Shown here piece after piece: positions 1 to 7,650 of a stretch of DNA of 35,621 nucleotides. Source of the DNA: Rhodothermaceae bacterium (GTDB lineage: Bacteria > Bacteroidota > Rhodothermia > Rhodothermales > JAHQVL01); contig JAHQVL010000338.1 of assembly GCA_019634345.1 (NCBI GenBank), forward strand, positions 1-35,621. Reading direction: 5' to 3'. Made by a program: the position numbers and the translations under genes. The number at the start of each line of letters is the position of its first letter. Positions within the stretch are counted from its first letter, which is position 1. The notes under the pieces are model-generated. The model did not search any database. It saw only the letters and a program-made list of their open reading frames with translations, and was not told the DNA's origin.

Positions 1-1
1 G

Positions 2-1654
2 CAAGATGAGTGGTCCATGAAGCAGGTTCGCGAGCAAATTCGAGCAACCAGCCGGCAAATCGAGGAGGCCAATTCTAATGAGCTGAACGGCCTTTTAGGG
101 AGTGGGCGGATTGATGCTGTTCGTGCATTAACTGAAACAACCATCCCATCCATACGGGTAGAGGAGATAACCTTTATAGAGAGCGGTAGCGATGGCGCCA
201 TTCAGGAAGGTGAAACCGTTGAGGTTATGCTGGATCTGTTCAATTACCTGGCTTCGGCAGGCAACGTCTCATACTCTATTTCTACAGTGGATTCTCTTGT
301 TACCATGAATCAAACTGCAGGGATGCTTGGCACTGTCTCCTCAGAAGGATCAGCGGTTGCACAGTTTTCATTTCAATTGGCGGATGATGTACCCAATGAT
401 TACCCCTTGCGGTTTAATTTATCCGTTGAGGGGGATGGGTTTTCAAGCACGGAATTGATCGACCTCACAGTAAACAGGGTGACTCATGACACTGGGGTTC
501 TACAGGTATCGTTAACAGACGAAGGCAATATAGGTTGGTCGGACTTTAAAGATACATCCGAGGGGCAAGGGTTTAGGTACTTTGGGGTGAACTGGCTATT
601 TGAAAGTGGGCTTGTTATTGGCATTGGGGGCAACACAATCTTGAGCAGCATTCGCAATCAAGAGCCTCTTACGCAGGATACGGATTTTGAGCGTGTATTT
701 GGTTCTAAGTTTGGCGTATTGCCGGGCACCACCACTACTGAGAATGGACTGGTCATTTTGAAAGAGACGGAGGAGATTGGGCTTCGAATCCATCAGGAAA
801 GCTATGCTGATACAGACGAAGACAATGCGAACTTCATCATACTGAGGTATTTCCTCTCTTTGCCGGATGAAAACGGCCCTACATTGAATAACGTCTATAT
901 AGGACTGTTTACTGATTGGGATTTAACTACCGGGGGCGACTATGCGCGGTACGATGCAACCAGACGAATGGGGCTTGTGCAACCAAGTAGTGAGGATCCC
1001 ATTCTTGTATTCGGTACTAAATTGCTATCGTCTTTCGGAAATGTATCGTACCGATCCATTCGGAACGAAGAAATCTTTGATGACCGATCTGGAGGAGATG
1101 GATTTACGGATGCAGAAAAGTGGACATTTCTATCTAGCGGGGTTCAAACGGAGTCTGTAGATGATGACGATGTTTCTACCTTAATCGCTGCTGGCCCTTA
1201 TCAAATATTGCCCGGTGAACCGATTGAGGTTGCATTTGCACTACTCGCAGCAACAAGCATTGACAATATGAATGGCTTTTCCGATAATGCGCAGCGTTTA
1301 TGGGAGCAAACGATTCGAACAACTGATCCGAATCCGGTATCTGTCGATGAACCAGAGGGCCTACTGGCCTTTAGTCTGGATGCGGCTTACCCCAACCCTG
1401 TAACCTCTGAGGCTACTATTCGCTTCACTTTGCCCCAAGAAGGGCAGGTTCAGTTGGAACTCTATAACCTTTTAGGGCGAAAAATCAGAACCCTGTTAGA
1501 TACCCGGGTGTACGCAGGTGTACATAATATAGATTGGGATCGAAAAAACGATCTGGGAGAGTATGTGTCTAGCGGTGCATACGTCTACCGTCTAACGGTT
1601 TCTGCATCGGAACGCACTTATTCGGCTAGCCGGCCATTAATTGTTATACGTTAG
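2..1654 (+). CDS. S8 subtilase paralog, C-terminal part, T9SS-sorted (5' end outside window)
   Basis: The reading frame is open from base 2, so the gene begins upstream and only about 550 C-terminal residues are visible. The first residues (DEWSMKQVREQIRAT) align with the helix that follows the catalytic Ser in the next gene (PEWNIDQVREQVRVT), so the peptidase core is upstream. Next come a beta-rich domain of about 110 residues, a domain of about 240 residues shared with the downstream paralog (TGVLQVSLTDEGNIG against TGEVEMTLNPDGNLG), and a C-terminal T9SS type A sorting domain (YPNPVTSEATIRF, LYNLLGRKIRTL, SGAYVYRL). Known for the family: such proteins cross the outer membrane by T9SS and have the C-terminal domain removed. 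Inferred: a secreted or surface-anchored protease. It looks like one half of a tandem duplication with the next gene. The catalytic triad cannot be checked here. Confidence 0.85.
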   Translation, partial: QDEWSMKQVREQIRATSRQIEEANSNELNGLLGSGRIDAVRALTETTIPSIRVEEITFIESGSDGAIQEGETVEVMLDLFNYLASAGNVSYSISTVDSLVTMNQTAGMLGTVSSEGSAVAQFSFQLADDVPNDYPLRFNLSVEGDGFSSTELIDLTVNRVTHDTGVLQVSLTDEGNIGWSDFKDTSEGQGFRYFGVNWLFESGLVIGIGGNTILSSIRNQEPLTQDTDFERVFGSKFGVLPGTTTTENGLVILKETEEIGLRIHQESYADTDEDNANFIILRYFLSLPDENGPTLNNVYIGLFTDWDLTTGGDYARYDATRRMGLVQPSSEDPILVFGTKLLSSFGNVSYRSIRNEEIFDDRSGGDGFTDAEKWTFLSSGVQTESVDDDDVSTLIAAGPYQILPGEPIEVAFALLAATSIDNMNGFSDNAQRLWEQTIRTTDPNPVSVDEPEGLLAFSLDAAYPNPVTSEATIRFTLPQEGQVQLELYNLLGRKIRTLLDTRVYAGVHNIDWDRKNDLGEYVSSGAYVYRLTVSASERTYSASRPLIVIR

Positions 1655-1666
1655 TCCTACCCTCAT

Positions 1667-1687
1667 TCAGGCATGCCATTTGCCTGA
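1667..1687. other. Short inverted repeat between the two subtilase genes
   Basis: TCAGGCA (1667-1673) and TGCCTGA (1681-1687) are perfect 7-bp arms with a 7-nt loop, 12 nt after the stop codon of the first subtilase. No T-run follows, so a terminator role is only possible. Nothing else is evident in the 152-bp gap before the next gene. Confidence 0.3.
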
Positions 1688-1806
1688 TATCGTAAAGTTT
1701 GCTGCCCATCGCTATCACATATAATAGGTATCAATAATTGATATAACGTGGACAGGTGTATGCAAAGGCGCCACGTTGTTGTTCATTAATTTCTGGAGTC
1801 CAATTC

Positions 1807-4803
1807 ATGTTTGATCGAATAAAAAGCGCATTATTCGTTTCTATTACCTTACTAATGATTGTAATGCCGGCTGTTGGCGCTGGTGTCGATCCTGCTTTCG
1901 GTGACGATGACGATAAGAAGAAAAAAGCTATACCCGAAGACGTAATCCGTGGCTGGGTCGTTGTTAAGCTTGATAATGCCTCTGCTGTTTCGCTGGGTGC
2001 TTCTAAGACAGGTATTTCTTCCGTAGATCGTGTTGCAGAGCGATTTGAAGTGCGTTCTGTACAGAAGATGTTTCCGATGTTAGATGGCTTGCCTGCCGGC
2101 AAGCAAGCCTCGATCAAGGGACTCGACCGCCTCACAAGCGTCTACAAATTGGAGATTGATGAGGAGATGAACCCGTTTGTTGTAGCCTCCGCTCTGCAAG
2201 CGTTGCCTGAAGTCGAATATGCAGAGCCCCTGTTTAAAATGCAGATTGCCAAGCATTTCGCGTACCCATCCTGGATGGAAGCAATGAGTGAACCTGCGCC
2301 CTTAATGGCGACACCAAACGATGCGCTTTTTGCAAACCAATCTCATTTGACTCATATCTTTATTCCTGAGGCATGGGATGTAGTGAAAGGGGAGCAAGGT
2401 GATGTTGTTGTCTCAATACTCGACGGTGGGACGGAGTGGCAACACGCTGATTTACAGGCCAACGTATTTATCAACCCAAACGAGGTACCAGATAATGGGG
2501 TGGACGATGATAACAATGGGCTGATCGATGACGTGAATGGATGGAACTTCTCTTCTGCTTCCTCAGCTTCCCAGGGAGACAACGATCCTACGGGCGACCG
2601 TGACGCTACCCCAGCAAACGCGCTTCATGGCACCGAAACAGCGGGGATCGTTGCTGCCTTAACAAACAATTCCAGTGGGATAGCAGGCGTAACATGGAAT
2701 GCCAAGGTGCTTCCCGTTAATATCAGTTGCCCTGATGCAGATCGTTCTCTCTGCTTTTCATACAGTGGACTGGTTTATTCCTTGTTGATGGATGTGGACA
2801 TCGTAAGTGCCAGCTTTGGCTCGGATAGGCCTTCATCACTCATTCGCAGCATCGTAGAGAGCCTTTACGAAAACGGATCGCTCGTTGTAGCTTCAGCCGG
2901 TAACAATGGCACAAACAACGATCTTTTCCCACAATACCCTGCTAACTACGATAACGTGCTGTCTGTTGGATGGACGGGGAAAAATTTCGATGTGATTAAT
3001 TCAGGATCCAACTTTGGAATATCTGTAGACGTGTTTGCGCCTGGTTCCAACATCGACGCTACCGGGTTTAATAATCAATATACCAGTAATGCCAGTGGTA
3101 CCTCGTTTTCTGCTCCGCTTGCTGCTGGATTGGCTGCGTTGGTTAAAACGCAGAATCCTGAATGGAATATTGACCAGGTAAGGGAGCAAGTGCGTGTAAC
3201 GGCGGACGATATTTCAACTCGTAATACCTCGATTAAATTTCGAGATAAACTTGGAAAAGGAAGAGTCAACGCGCAACGCGCTGTTACTGAAGCCAGTCCT
3301 GCTGTACGAATTCGGAGTGCGCAGTTGCGCGATGTAAATGGAAGCAGCCGCATAGGTCCTGGAGAAGGGGCGACATTGGAAGTTGAGTTGATCAATCACC
3401 TCGAGCCCATTTCTTCGTTTGATGTATCGCTTGAATCTTCCTCTCCGTTTGTGACCATCACAACTCCTACAGTGAGTGGTCCATCGCTTGGGACTGGCGA
3501 AACAGCTTCTGCTGAGTTTTCATTGTTTGCCTCGGCGGATGTACCCTTCAATGAACCGATTGCCTTAATGCTCAATATCGATGGAGGTGATTACACCGAT
3601 GCGGACATCTTTTCAGTAGTAGTAAATATTACCAATCACAGCACAGGTGAGGTTGAAATGACCCTGAATCCAGACGGTAACCTGGGTTACGAAGGGTTTC
3701 AAGGGGAGACGCGGGGTACAGGATTTACGTACAAAGGCGTCGATTATATGTTTGAAGGCGGGATGATTATGGGAAGTGGTGCTGGTAAAATTGCCGACAA
3801 TATTCGGGGTACCTCTGGGTTTAATCAAACCGATGATTTTATCCAGGTTGAAGGATCTGAATTCGGTATCGATGATGGCCGTGTCACAACGGAAGAAGGC
3901 CGGCTCGATTTATTAGACTCGCAAGCGCCTAGCCCTAATAACGTCAGAGTTCGCCTGGACAGTTATGCCGATACAACCAATGCGTACAATGATTTCATTG
4001 TCCTACGATATACCATCGAGAATGTAGGCGCTACTCAAATTGACAACTTCCATATGGGGCTCTTTTTTGATTGGGATTCTCCGTCTGATCCCGGTGCAGA
4101 TAATGCTGCGTTTGACGCTGGCCGCCGAATGGGTATGTTCCAGGATGGTGCATCAGGCGTTTATGTCGGTACTAAGCTGCTTAGCACTGACGCTACGGTG
4201 AACTATCGATCAGTTGATAACGAGCTCGATTTGTTCGAAGATGGGTTTACAGAGGCTGAGAAATTTGCATTTATAAGTGGTGGCATTCAAACAACAACGT
4301 TGACTGGCCGGGATGTGTCTACCCTTACCTCAGGTGGCCCTTATAGCATTCCTGTTGACGGAAACATAGAAATCGCCTACGCCCTTATTGGTGGGGAAAC
4401 ACTCGACGAACTGAATACACACGCTGACGCAGCACAGCAACTCTGGGAAGATAGCATCCAGGGTCTTGGCCCCAATCCTGTTTCAAATGAGGATCCTGAC
4501 GTAGGTCCCTCTTTTGAGTTTGCCCTCGCTGATCCTTACCCAAATCCTGTTCGCGATGAAGCAGTCATTCAGTATGAAGTCCCAACCAGTGGCTCCATCG
4601 CATTGTCCATCTACGACATCCTGGGCCGCGAGGTACGCACCCTGGTTGATGAATCCGTCCGGGCTGGAAAACACACCATCACCTGGGACGCCCGCGACAA
4701 CAACGGCAATGCCCTCGCAAGCGGCATGTACCTCGTCACCCTCACTTCACCCACAAATGAAGGTGTGAAGACTGAAACGAGGAAAATGATAGTACTCCGA
4801 TAA
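1807..4803 (+). CDS. Secreted S8 (subtilisin-like) serine peptidase with T9SS type A sorting domain
   Basis: 998 residues from ATG 1807, chosen because a signal peptide begins there (KSALFVSITLLMIVMPAVGA) and GGAG lies 8 nt upstream; an in-frame ATG at 1756 would add an implausible leader. After the signal comes an acidic/basic patch containing DDDDK (33-37), then a propeptide-like region (about 44-150). The catalytic domain spans about 175-470: Asp206 (ILDGGTEWQHADL, DGG instead of the usual DSG/DTG), His274 (HGTETAG), Asn366 (SAGNNGT) and Ser433 (GTSFSAPLAAG). An Asp/Asn-rich loop (NPNEVPDNGVDDDNNG, about 224-239) resembles Ca-binding insertions. The C-terminal half repeats the domains of the upstream paralog and ends in a T9SS type A domain (PYPNPVRDEAVIQY, SIYDILGREVRTL, ASGMYLVTL). 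Likely extracellular proteolysis; the substrate is unknown. Confidence 0.95.
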   Translation: MFDRIKSALFVSITLLMIVMPAVGAGVDPAFGDDDDKKKKAIPEDVIRGWVVVKLDNASAVSLGASKTGISSVDRVAERFEVRSVQKMFPMLDGLPAGKQASIKGLDRLTSVYKLEIDEEMNPFVVASALQALPEVEYAEPLFKMQIAKHFAYPSWMEAMSEPAPLMATPNDALFANQSHLTHIFIPEAWDVVKGEQGDVVVSILDGGTEWQHADLQANVFINPNEVPDNGVDDDNNGLIDDVNGWNFSSASSASQGDNDPTGDRDATPANALHGTETAGIVAALTNNSSGIAGVTWNAKVLPVNISCPDADRSLCFSYSGLVYSLLMDVDIVSASFGSDRPSSLIRSIVESLYENGSLVVASAGNNGTNNDLFPQYPANYDNVLSVGWTGKNFDVINSGSNFGISVDVFAPGSNIDATGFNNQYTSNASGTSFSAPLAAGLAALVKTQNPEWNIDQVREQVRVTADDISTRNTSIKFRDKLGKGRVNAQRAVTEASPAVRIRSAQLRDVNGSSRIGPGEGATLEVELINHLEPISSFDVSLESSSPFVTITTPTVSGPSLGTGETASAEFSLFASADVPFNEPIALMLNIDGGDYTDADIFSVVVNITNHSTGEVEMTLNPDGNLGYEGFQGETRGTGFTYKGVDYMFEGGMIMGSGAGKIADNIRGTSGFNQTDDFIQVEGSEFGIDDGRVTTEEGRLDLLDSQAPSPNNVRVRLDSYADTTNAYNDFIVLRYTIENVGATQIDNFHMGLFFDWDSPSDPGADNAAFDAGRRMGMFQDGASGVYVGTKLLSTDATVNYRSVDNELDLFEDGFTEAEKFAFISGGIQTTTLTGRDVSTLTSGGPYSIPVDGNIEIAYALIGGETLDELNTHADAAQQLWEDSIQGLGPNPVSNEDPDVGPSFEFALADPYPNPVRDEAVIQYEVPTSGSIALSIYDILGREVRTLVDESVRAGKHTITWDARDNNGNALASGMYLVTLTSPTNEGVKTETRKMIVLR

Positions 4804-4815
4804 GAATTCTGAGGA

Positions 4816-4898
4816 TTGTTTCTCGTTTCTGGTTTCTCGTTTGAAGTGAGTTCACCATGAAGCGCTGGAAAAAACAAGACACCAGAAACGAGAAACAA
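4816..4898. repeat. HR1: heptamer-built inverted repeat
   Basis: The left arm is four consecutive 7-mers of the form GTTTCTC/GTTTCTG (4818-4845, the last degenerate as GTTTGAA). The right arm has two 7-mers of the form SAGAAAC (4883-4896). An 18-bp perfect inverted repeat joins 4816-4833 with 4881-4898 across a 47-nt spacer. It lies between the convergent ends of the subtilase and the SDR. The 17-mer at 4818-4834 recurs exactly at 29408-29424 (HR8). Confidence 0.85.
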
Positions 4899-4905
4899 GT
4901 CGCGC

Positions 4906-4923
4906 AGATGGGTATGCCCATCT
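4906..4923. terminator. Palindromic hairpin between convergent genes
   Basis: AGATGGG (4906-4912), loop TATG, CCCATCT (4917-4923) form a perfect 7-bp stem just after HR1 and between two convergent genes. Position suggests a bidirectional transcription end, but there is no T-tract, so the role is inferred. Confidence 0.4.
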
Positions 4924-4957
4924 AACTGATAGCGAAGCAATAAACCCGAATGATAAC

Positions 4958-5743
4958 CTATGTCATCATTCGATCAAGATGCACATACCCCCCATCCACG
5001 TGCATGAATTGCCCCGTTAGGTGACCGGCACGGGCATTGGATAGGAGAAACACGGTCATGTCAGCAATTTCGCGGGGTGTTGTCATGCGCCGGCCGAAGG
5101 GGATCTTTGAGGTCATTTTCTTGAGTTGCGCTTCAGGATCATCAAAGGTATTGATGAAATAGTCATACATCGGCGTCCACACTTCCGCCGGCAAAATGGC
5201 ATTTGACCGGATCCCATACGGCTCAAGATCAACAGCCCACTCTCTTGTTAGCCCGAGCACCCCTCCTTTTGCTGCAATATATCCGGAGGTGCTTCCCTGC
5301 CCTGTGACGGCCGTTTTAGAGCTGATATTTACAATGGGGCCCCTACGTTCTTTTAAATGGGGCAATGCATAATGAGCCATGCAATAGACGTGGAGCAAGT
5401 TGCGCTCTATGGAGCCCATAAATGCTTCTGGCGACCCATCCTCAATTCCTATCTTATCATTGATCCCTGCATTGTTCACAAGCCCATCGATTCGCCCATA
5501 CTGCTCAGCCGTTTCCTTTACTGCTCTCTCACAAAAGGAAGGAGACACAAGGTCACCCTCAATTCCGAGTAATGAAATTCCTTTAGCCTCATACTCGCCA
5601 AGCGTCTCGTCAATAGCGGTCTTATTCTTATCGATTATGATTGGCACCGCCTCTTCTTCTACTAATACTTCCACAATCGATCGTCCTATACCGCTAGCGC
5701 CTCCGGTAACGATAACTACATGGTCCTTAATTTCGAGATTCAT
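4958..5743 (-). CDS. SDR oxidoreductase, L-fucose dehydrogenase-like
   Basis: 261 residues, a full-length classical short-chain dehydrogenase. Visible: the cofactor motif TGGASGIG (13-20), NNAG (90-93), and the catalytic set Ser142, Tyr155, Lys159 (SGYIAAKGG). The C-terminal stretch (IPFGRRMTTPREIADM, HLTGQFMHVDGGYVHLDR) matches my recollection of the bacterial L-fucose dehydrogenase group, which oxidises the sugar at C1 to a lactone with NAD(P)+. The gene follows an amidohydrolase-type lactonase on the same strand with an 11-nt gap, the expected partner for hydrolysing that lactone. The exact sugar (L-fucose, or D-arabinose/L-galactose, which share stereochemistry) is not proven. Family is certain; substrate is an informed guess. 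Confidence 0.85.
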   Translation of the reverse strand: MNLEIKDHVVIVTGGASGIGRSIVEVLVEEEAVPIIIDKNKTAIDETLGEYEAKGISLLGIEGDLVSPSFCERAVKETAEQYGRIDGLVNNAGINDKIGIEDGSPEAFMGSIERNLLHVYCMAHYALPHLKERRGPIVNISSKTAVTGQGSTSGYIAAKGGVLGLTREWAVDLEPYGIRSNAILPAEVWTPMYDYFINTFDDPEAQLKKMTSKIPFGRRMTTPREIADMTVFLLSNARAGHLTGQFMHVDGGYVHLDRMMT

Positions 5744-5754
5744 TGGTTTCTAAT

Positions 5755-6591
5755 TTATTCTGTATAAAATCGAAGGCCATTGCCCCCAAAGAGCTTTGCT
5801 TTTTCTCCTGAAGAGAACCCTTCTGTATACTGCTCGATCAGCCCAATGACATCCGAGTAGGTGCCTGCCACCAGGCAAACTGGCCAGTCTGAGCCGTACA
5901 TGACCCGATCCGAACCAAACGCTTCGAAGACGACGTCCAGGTAAGGAGCAATTTGGTCAATGGTCCAGGCATTCCAGGCAGCTTCGGTAATGATACCTGA
6001 GATTTTGCAGTATACATGCGGATAGGTTGCGATTTCCCTCATCAAAACGGACCAGCCGTCTATATACTGATCTTTGATATAGGGCTTTGCCAGGTGATCA
6101 ATGACGAGTTTCTGGTCAGGTAATTTCCGTACAAACTCAAGAGTTGCTCCCAGTTGATACGGATAGACCAAAATATCATACGTAAAATCAAATCGTCGAA
6201 GGGCATGCACGCCATGGATGAAGTCCGAGCGGAGCAAAAAATTGACATCAGATTCTCCTTGAACGATATGGCGAAATCCACGCAGTTTTTCTTTTGTGGA
6301 CCACAGTTCTAGCTGTTTTTCAATGTCACTACTGCGAAGATCAACCCATCCAACAACACCTTGTATAAACGGATGCCGATCTGCCAGGTCCAGCAGAAAC
6401 TGAGTTTCTGAATCAGTCTGGTCGACCTGCACGGCAATACAACCATCCATGTCATGACGATTCAATTCAATCTTTAAATCATCCGGCATAAAATCTTTCC
6501 GTATAGCATGCATGGAGTCGTTTATCCAGCCATGGCGCTTCGGGTCATACTGCCAGAAGTGTTGATGGGTGTCGAGTCTTTTGGAGTTCAA
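5755..6591 (-). CDS. Amidohydrolase-2 family sugar lactonase (L-fuconolactonase/L-rhamnono-lactonase type)
   Basis: 278 residues with the COG3618 amidohydrolase pattern: N-terminal metal motif DTHQHFW (His9, His11), an internal IDHLAKP motif, KISGI, and the C-terminal GSDRVMYGSDWPVC with the conserved Asp. Known family members hydrolyse 1,4- or 1,5-lactones of deoxy sugars (L-fucono-, L-rhamnono-lactone) in the cytoplasm. The start must be TTG at 6591: an in-frame TGA lies two codons upstream, no ATG or GTG precedes the metal motif, and the TTG belongs to a heptamer repeat array (HR2). It is the first gene of a two-gene minus-strand unit with the sugar dehydrogenase, consistent with sequential oxidation and lactone opening. 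Family strong; substrate inferred. Confidence 0.87.
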   Translation of the reverse strand: MNSKRLDTHQHFWQYDPKRHGWINDSMHAIRKDFMPDDLKIELNRHDMDGCIAVQVDQTDSETQFLLDLADRHPFIQGVVGWVDLRSSDIEKQLELWSTKEKLRGFRHIVQGESDVNFLLRSDFIHGVHALRRFDFTYDILVYPYQLGATLEFVRKLPDQKLVIDHLAKPYIKDQYIDGWSVLMREIATYPHVYCKISGIITEAAWNAWTIDQIAPYLDVVFEAFGSDRVMYGSDWPVCLVAGTYSDVIGLIEQYTEGFSSGEKAKLFGGNGLRFYTE

Positions 6592-6743
6592 CGTTCAAAG
6601 TTCAATGTTCAAGGTTGTTGAAGGTAAGTTTGTTGAGTAAAATCTTACAGATCTTTGCAAAATGCAAAACATATCTTTAGTATACCCTCCGTAGGTAAGA
6701 GACCTCAGCAAAAACTTTGAACCTTGAACTTTAAACTTTGAAC
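6586..6743. repeat. HR2: divergent heptamer arrays flanking a shared promoter region
   Basis: The left array is four GTTCAAN 7-mers (6586-6613) plus GTTGTTG (6614-6620). The right array is four NTTRAAC 7-mers (6716-6743). The arms are reverse complements apart from the variable base. The 95-nt interval holds TTTGCA/TGCAAA (6654-6668) and probably both promoters of the divergent lactonase genes. Each array reads as TTGAAC repeats on the strand of the gene it precedes. Confidence 0.85.
6664..6687 (-). promoter_or_regulatory. Candidate promoter motif shared with 16231-16255
   Basis: On the minus strand this segment begins GGGTATACTAAAGATAT and ends TTTTGC. A closely similar block (GGATATACTTAAGATAC, then TTTTGC) lies at 16231-16255. 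TATACT resembles a sigma-70 type -10 hexamer about 90 nt before the amidohydrolase start. No convincing -35 element was found, so the promoter role is inference. Confidence 0.35.
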
Positions 6744-6751
6744 TTGAGGGA

Positions 6752-7615
6752 ATGCAACCAAAAACTGCCATCGCATCTCAGAATATTCTCGGAGAAGGCC
6801 CCTGGTGGTCTGTGGAAGAGCAAGAATTTTATTGGGTGGATATAAAAGTACCCTGCCTTTTGAGGTGGAATCCAATAACCAATGCGCGTAAAGAGTGGAG
6901 CTTGCCAGATGAGGTAGGGACCTTCGTTCGATCCTCTGGGAGTCATGGAATTGTTGCTTTGCAAAACGGAATAGCGCGTATAGATCTGGATTCAGGTGAG
7001 TTGACACCGATGATGCATCCAGAGAAAGATAAACCCTGGAATCGGTACAACGATGGAAAGTGTGATCGCCGTGGACGATTTTGGGTAGGGAGTATGGATA
7101 ATGCGGAGCAGCAAACGTCGGGTACGTTATATCGAATTGATGAAGACCATACGGTAACAGCAATAAAGTCTCCGGTTGGCATATCGAATGGACTGGGATG
7201 GAGTCCGGATAATACCGTGATGTATTATGCAGACTCTCCAGCCAAATGCATCTATGCGTATGACTACGATATCGAAACCGGTGCGGCGACGAACGAGCGC
7301 ATCCTGGTGAATGTCGATAAAGGAGTACCCGATGGCTTGACCGTAGATAGCGAAGGATACATATGGAATGCGCAATGGGGAGCCTGGCGTGTAGTCCGAT
7401 ACGCCCCGGATGGCTCCATCGACCACATTCTCGACATGCCTGTTGCTCAACCTACGAGTTGCTGCTTTGGTGGCCCCGATTTGAACGATCTGTATATCAC
7501 CTCGGCACGTATTGGATTATCCAAGAATGATCTCGAAAAACAACCCGAAGCAGGCAATGTATTCACGGTTCGAACAGCCACCCCAGGCCTCCCCGAATCC
7601 CCCTTTGCCGGCTAA
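6752..7615 (+). CDS. SMP-30/gluconolactonase-family sugar lactonase
   Basis: 287 residues, the usual length for the SMP-30/gluconolaconase/LRE six-bladed propeller. Metal-site motifs are in place: Glu in ILGEGPWWS (about 14-16), Asn in RYNDGKCDRRGRFWVGSMD (about 93-112), the ISNGLGWSPD Asn, and Asp in PDGLTVDSEGYIWNA. Family enzymes hydrolyse aldono-lactones to aldonates using a divalent cation. The ATG at 6752 follows GAGGG by only one base, too close for a normal Shine-Dalgarno, and is preceded by the right arm of HR2. The gene leads a plus-strand run with an IlvD/Edd dehydratase and two SDRs, so it probably produces the aldonate used by the dehydratase. The substrate is not readable from sequence: arabinono-, xylono-, galactono- or fucono-lactone are all possible. 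Confidence 0.88.
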   Translation: MQPKTAIASQNILGEGPWWSVEEQEFYWVDIKVPCLLRWNPITNARKEWSLPDEVGTFVRSSGSHGIVALQNGIARIDLDSGELTPMMHPEKDKPWNRYNDGKCDRRGRFWVGSMDNAEQQTSGTLYRIDEDHTVTAIKSPVGISNGLGWSPDNTVMYYADSPAKCIYAYDYDIETGAATNERILVNVDKGVPDGLTVDSEGYIWNAQWGAWRVVRYAPDGSIDHILDMPVAQPTSCCFGGPDLNDLYITSARIGLSKNDLEKQPEAGNVFTVRTATPGLPESPFAG

Positions 7616-7620
7616 CCAAC

Positions 7621-7641
7621 CTGAAACCTGAAACCTGAAAC
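7621..7641 (+). repeat. HR3: three perfect CTGAAAC heptamers before a GTG start
   Basis: CTGAAAC occurs three times without error (7621-7627, 7628-7634, 7635-7641), filling the short gap between the lactonase stop and the dehydratase start. No Shine-Dalgarno is present. Only a right-type (RAAC) array is seen here. Confidence 0.85.
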
Positions 7642-7650
7642 CGTTCCCCC

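Noticed and set aside
1731..2135. 134-residue minus-strand frame over the subtilase start
   Set aside because: Low-complexity Ser/Thr-rich translation antisense to a signal peptide and propeptide with strong coding evidence; no family resemblance.
7621..7641. CRISPR-like direct repeats
   Set aside because: Units are 7 nt with no spacers and no cas genes; this is a short tandem array.
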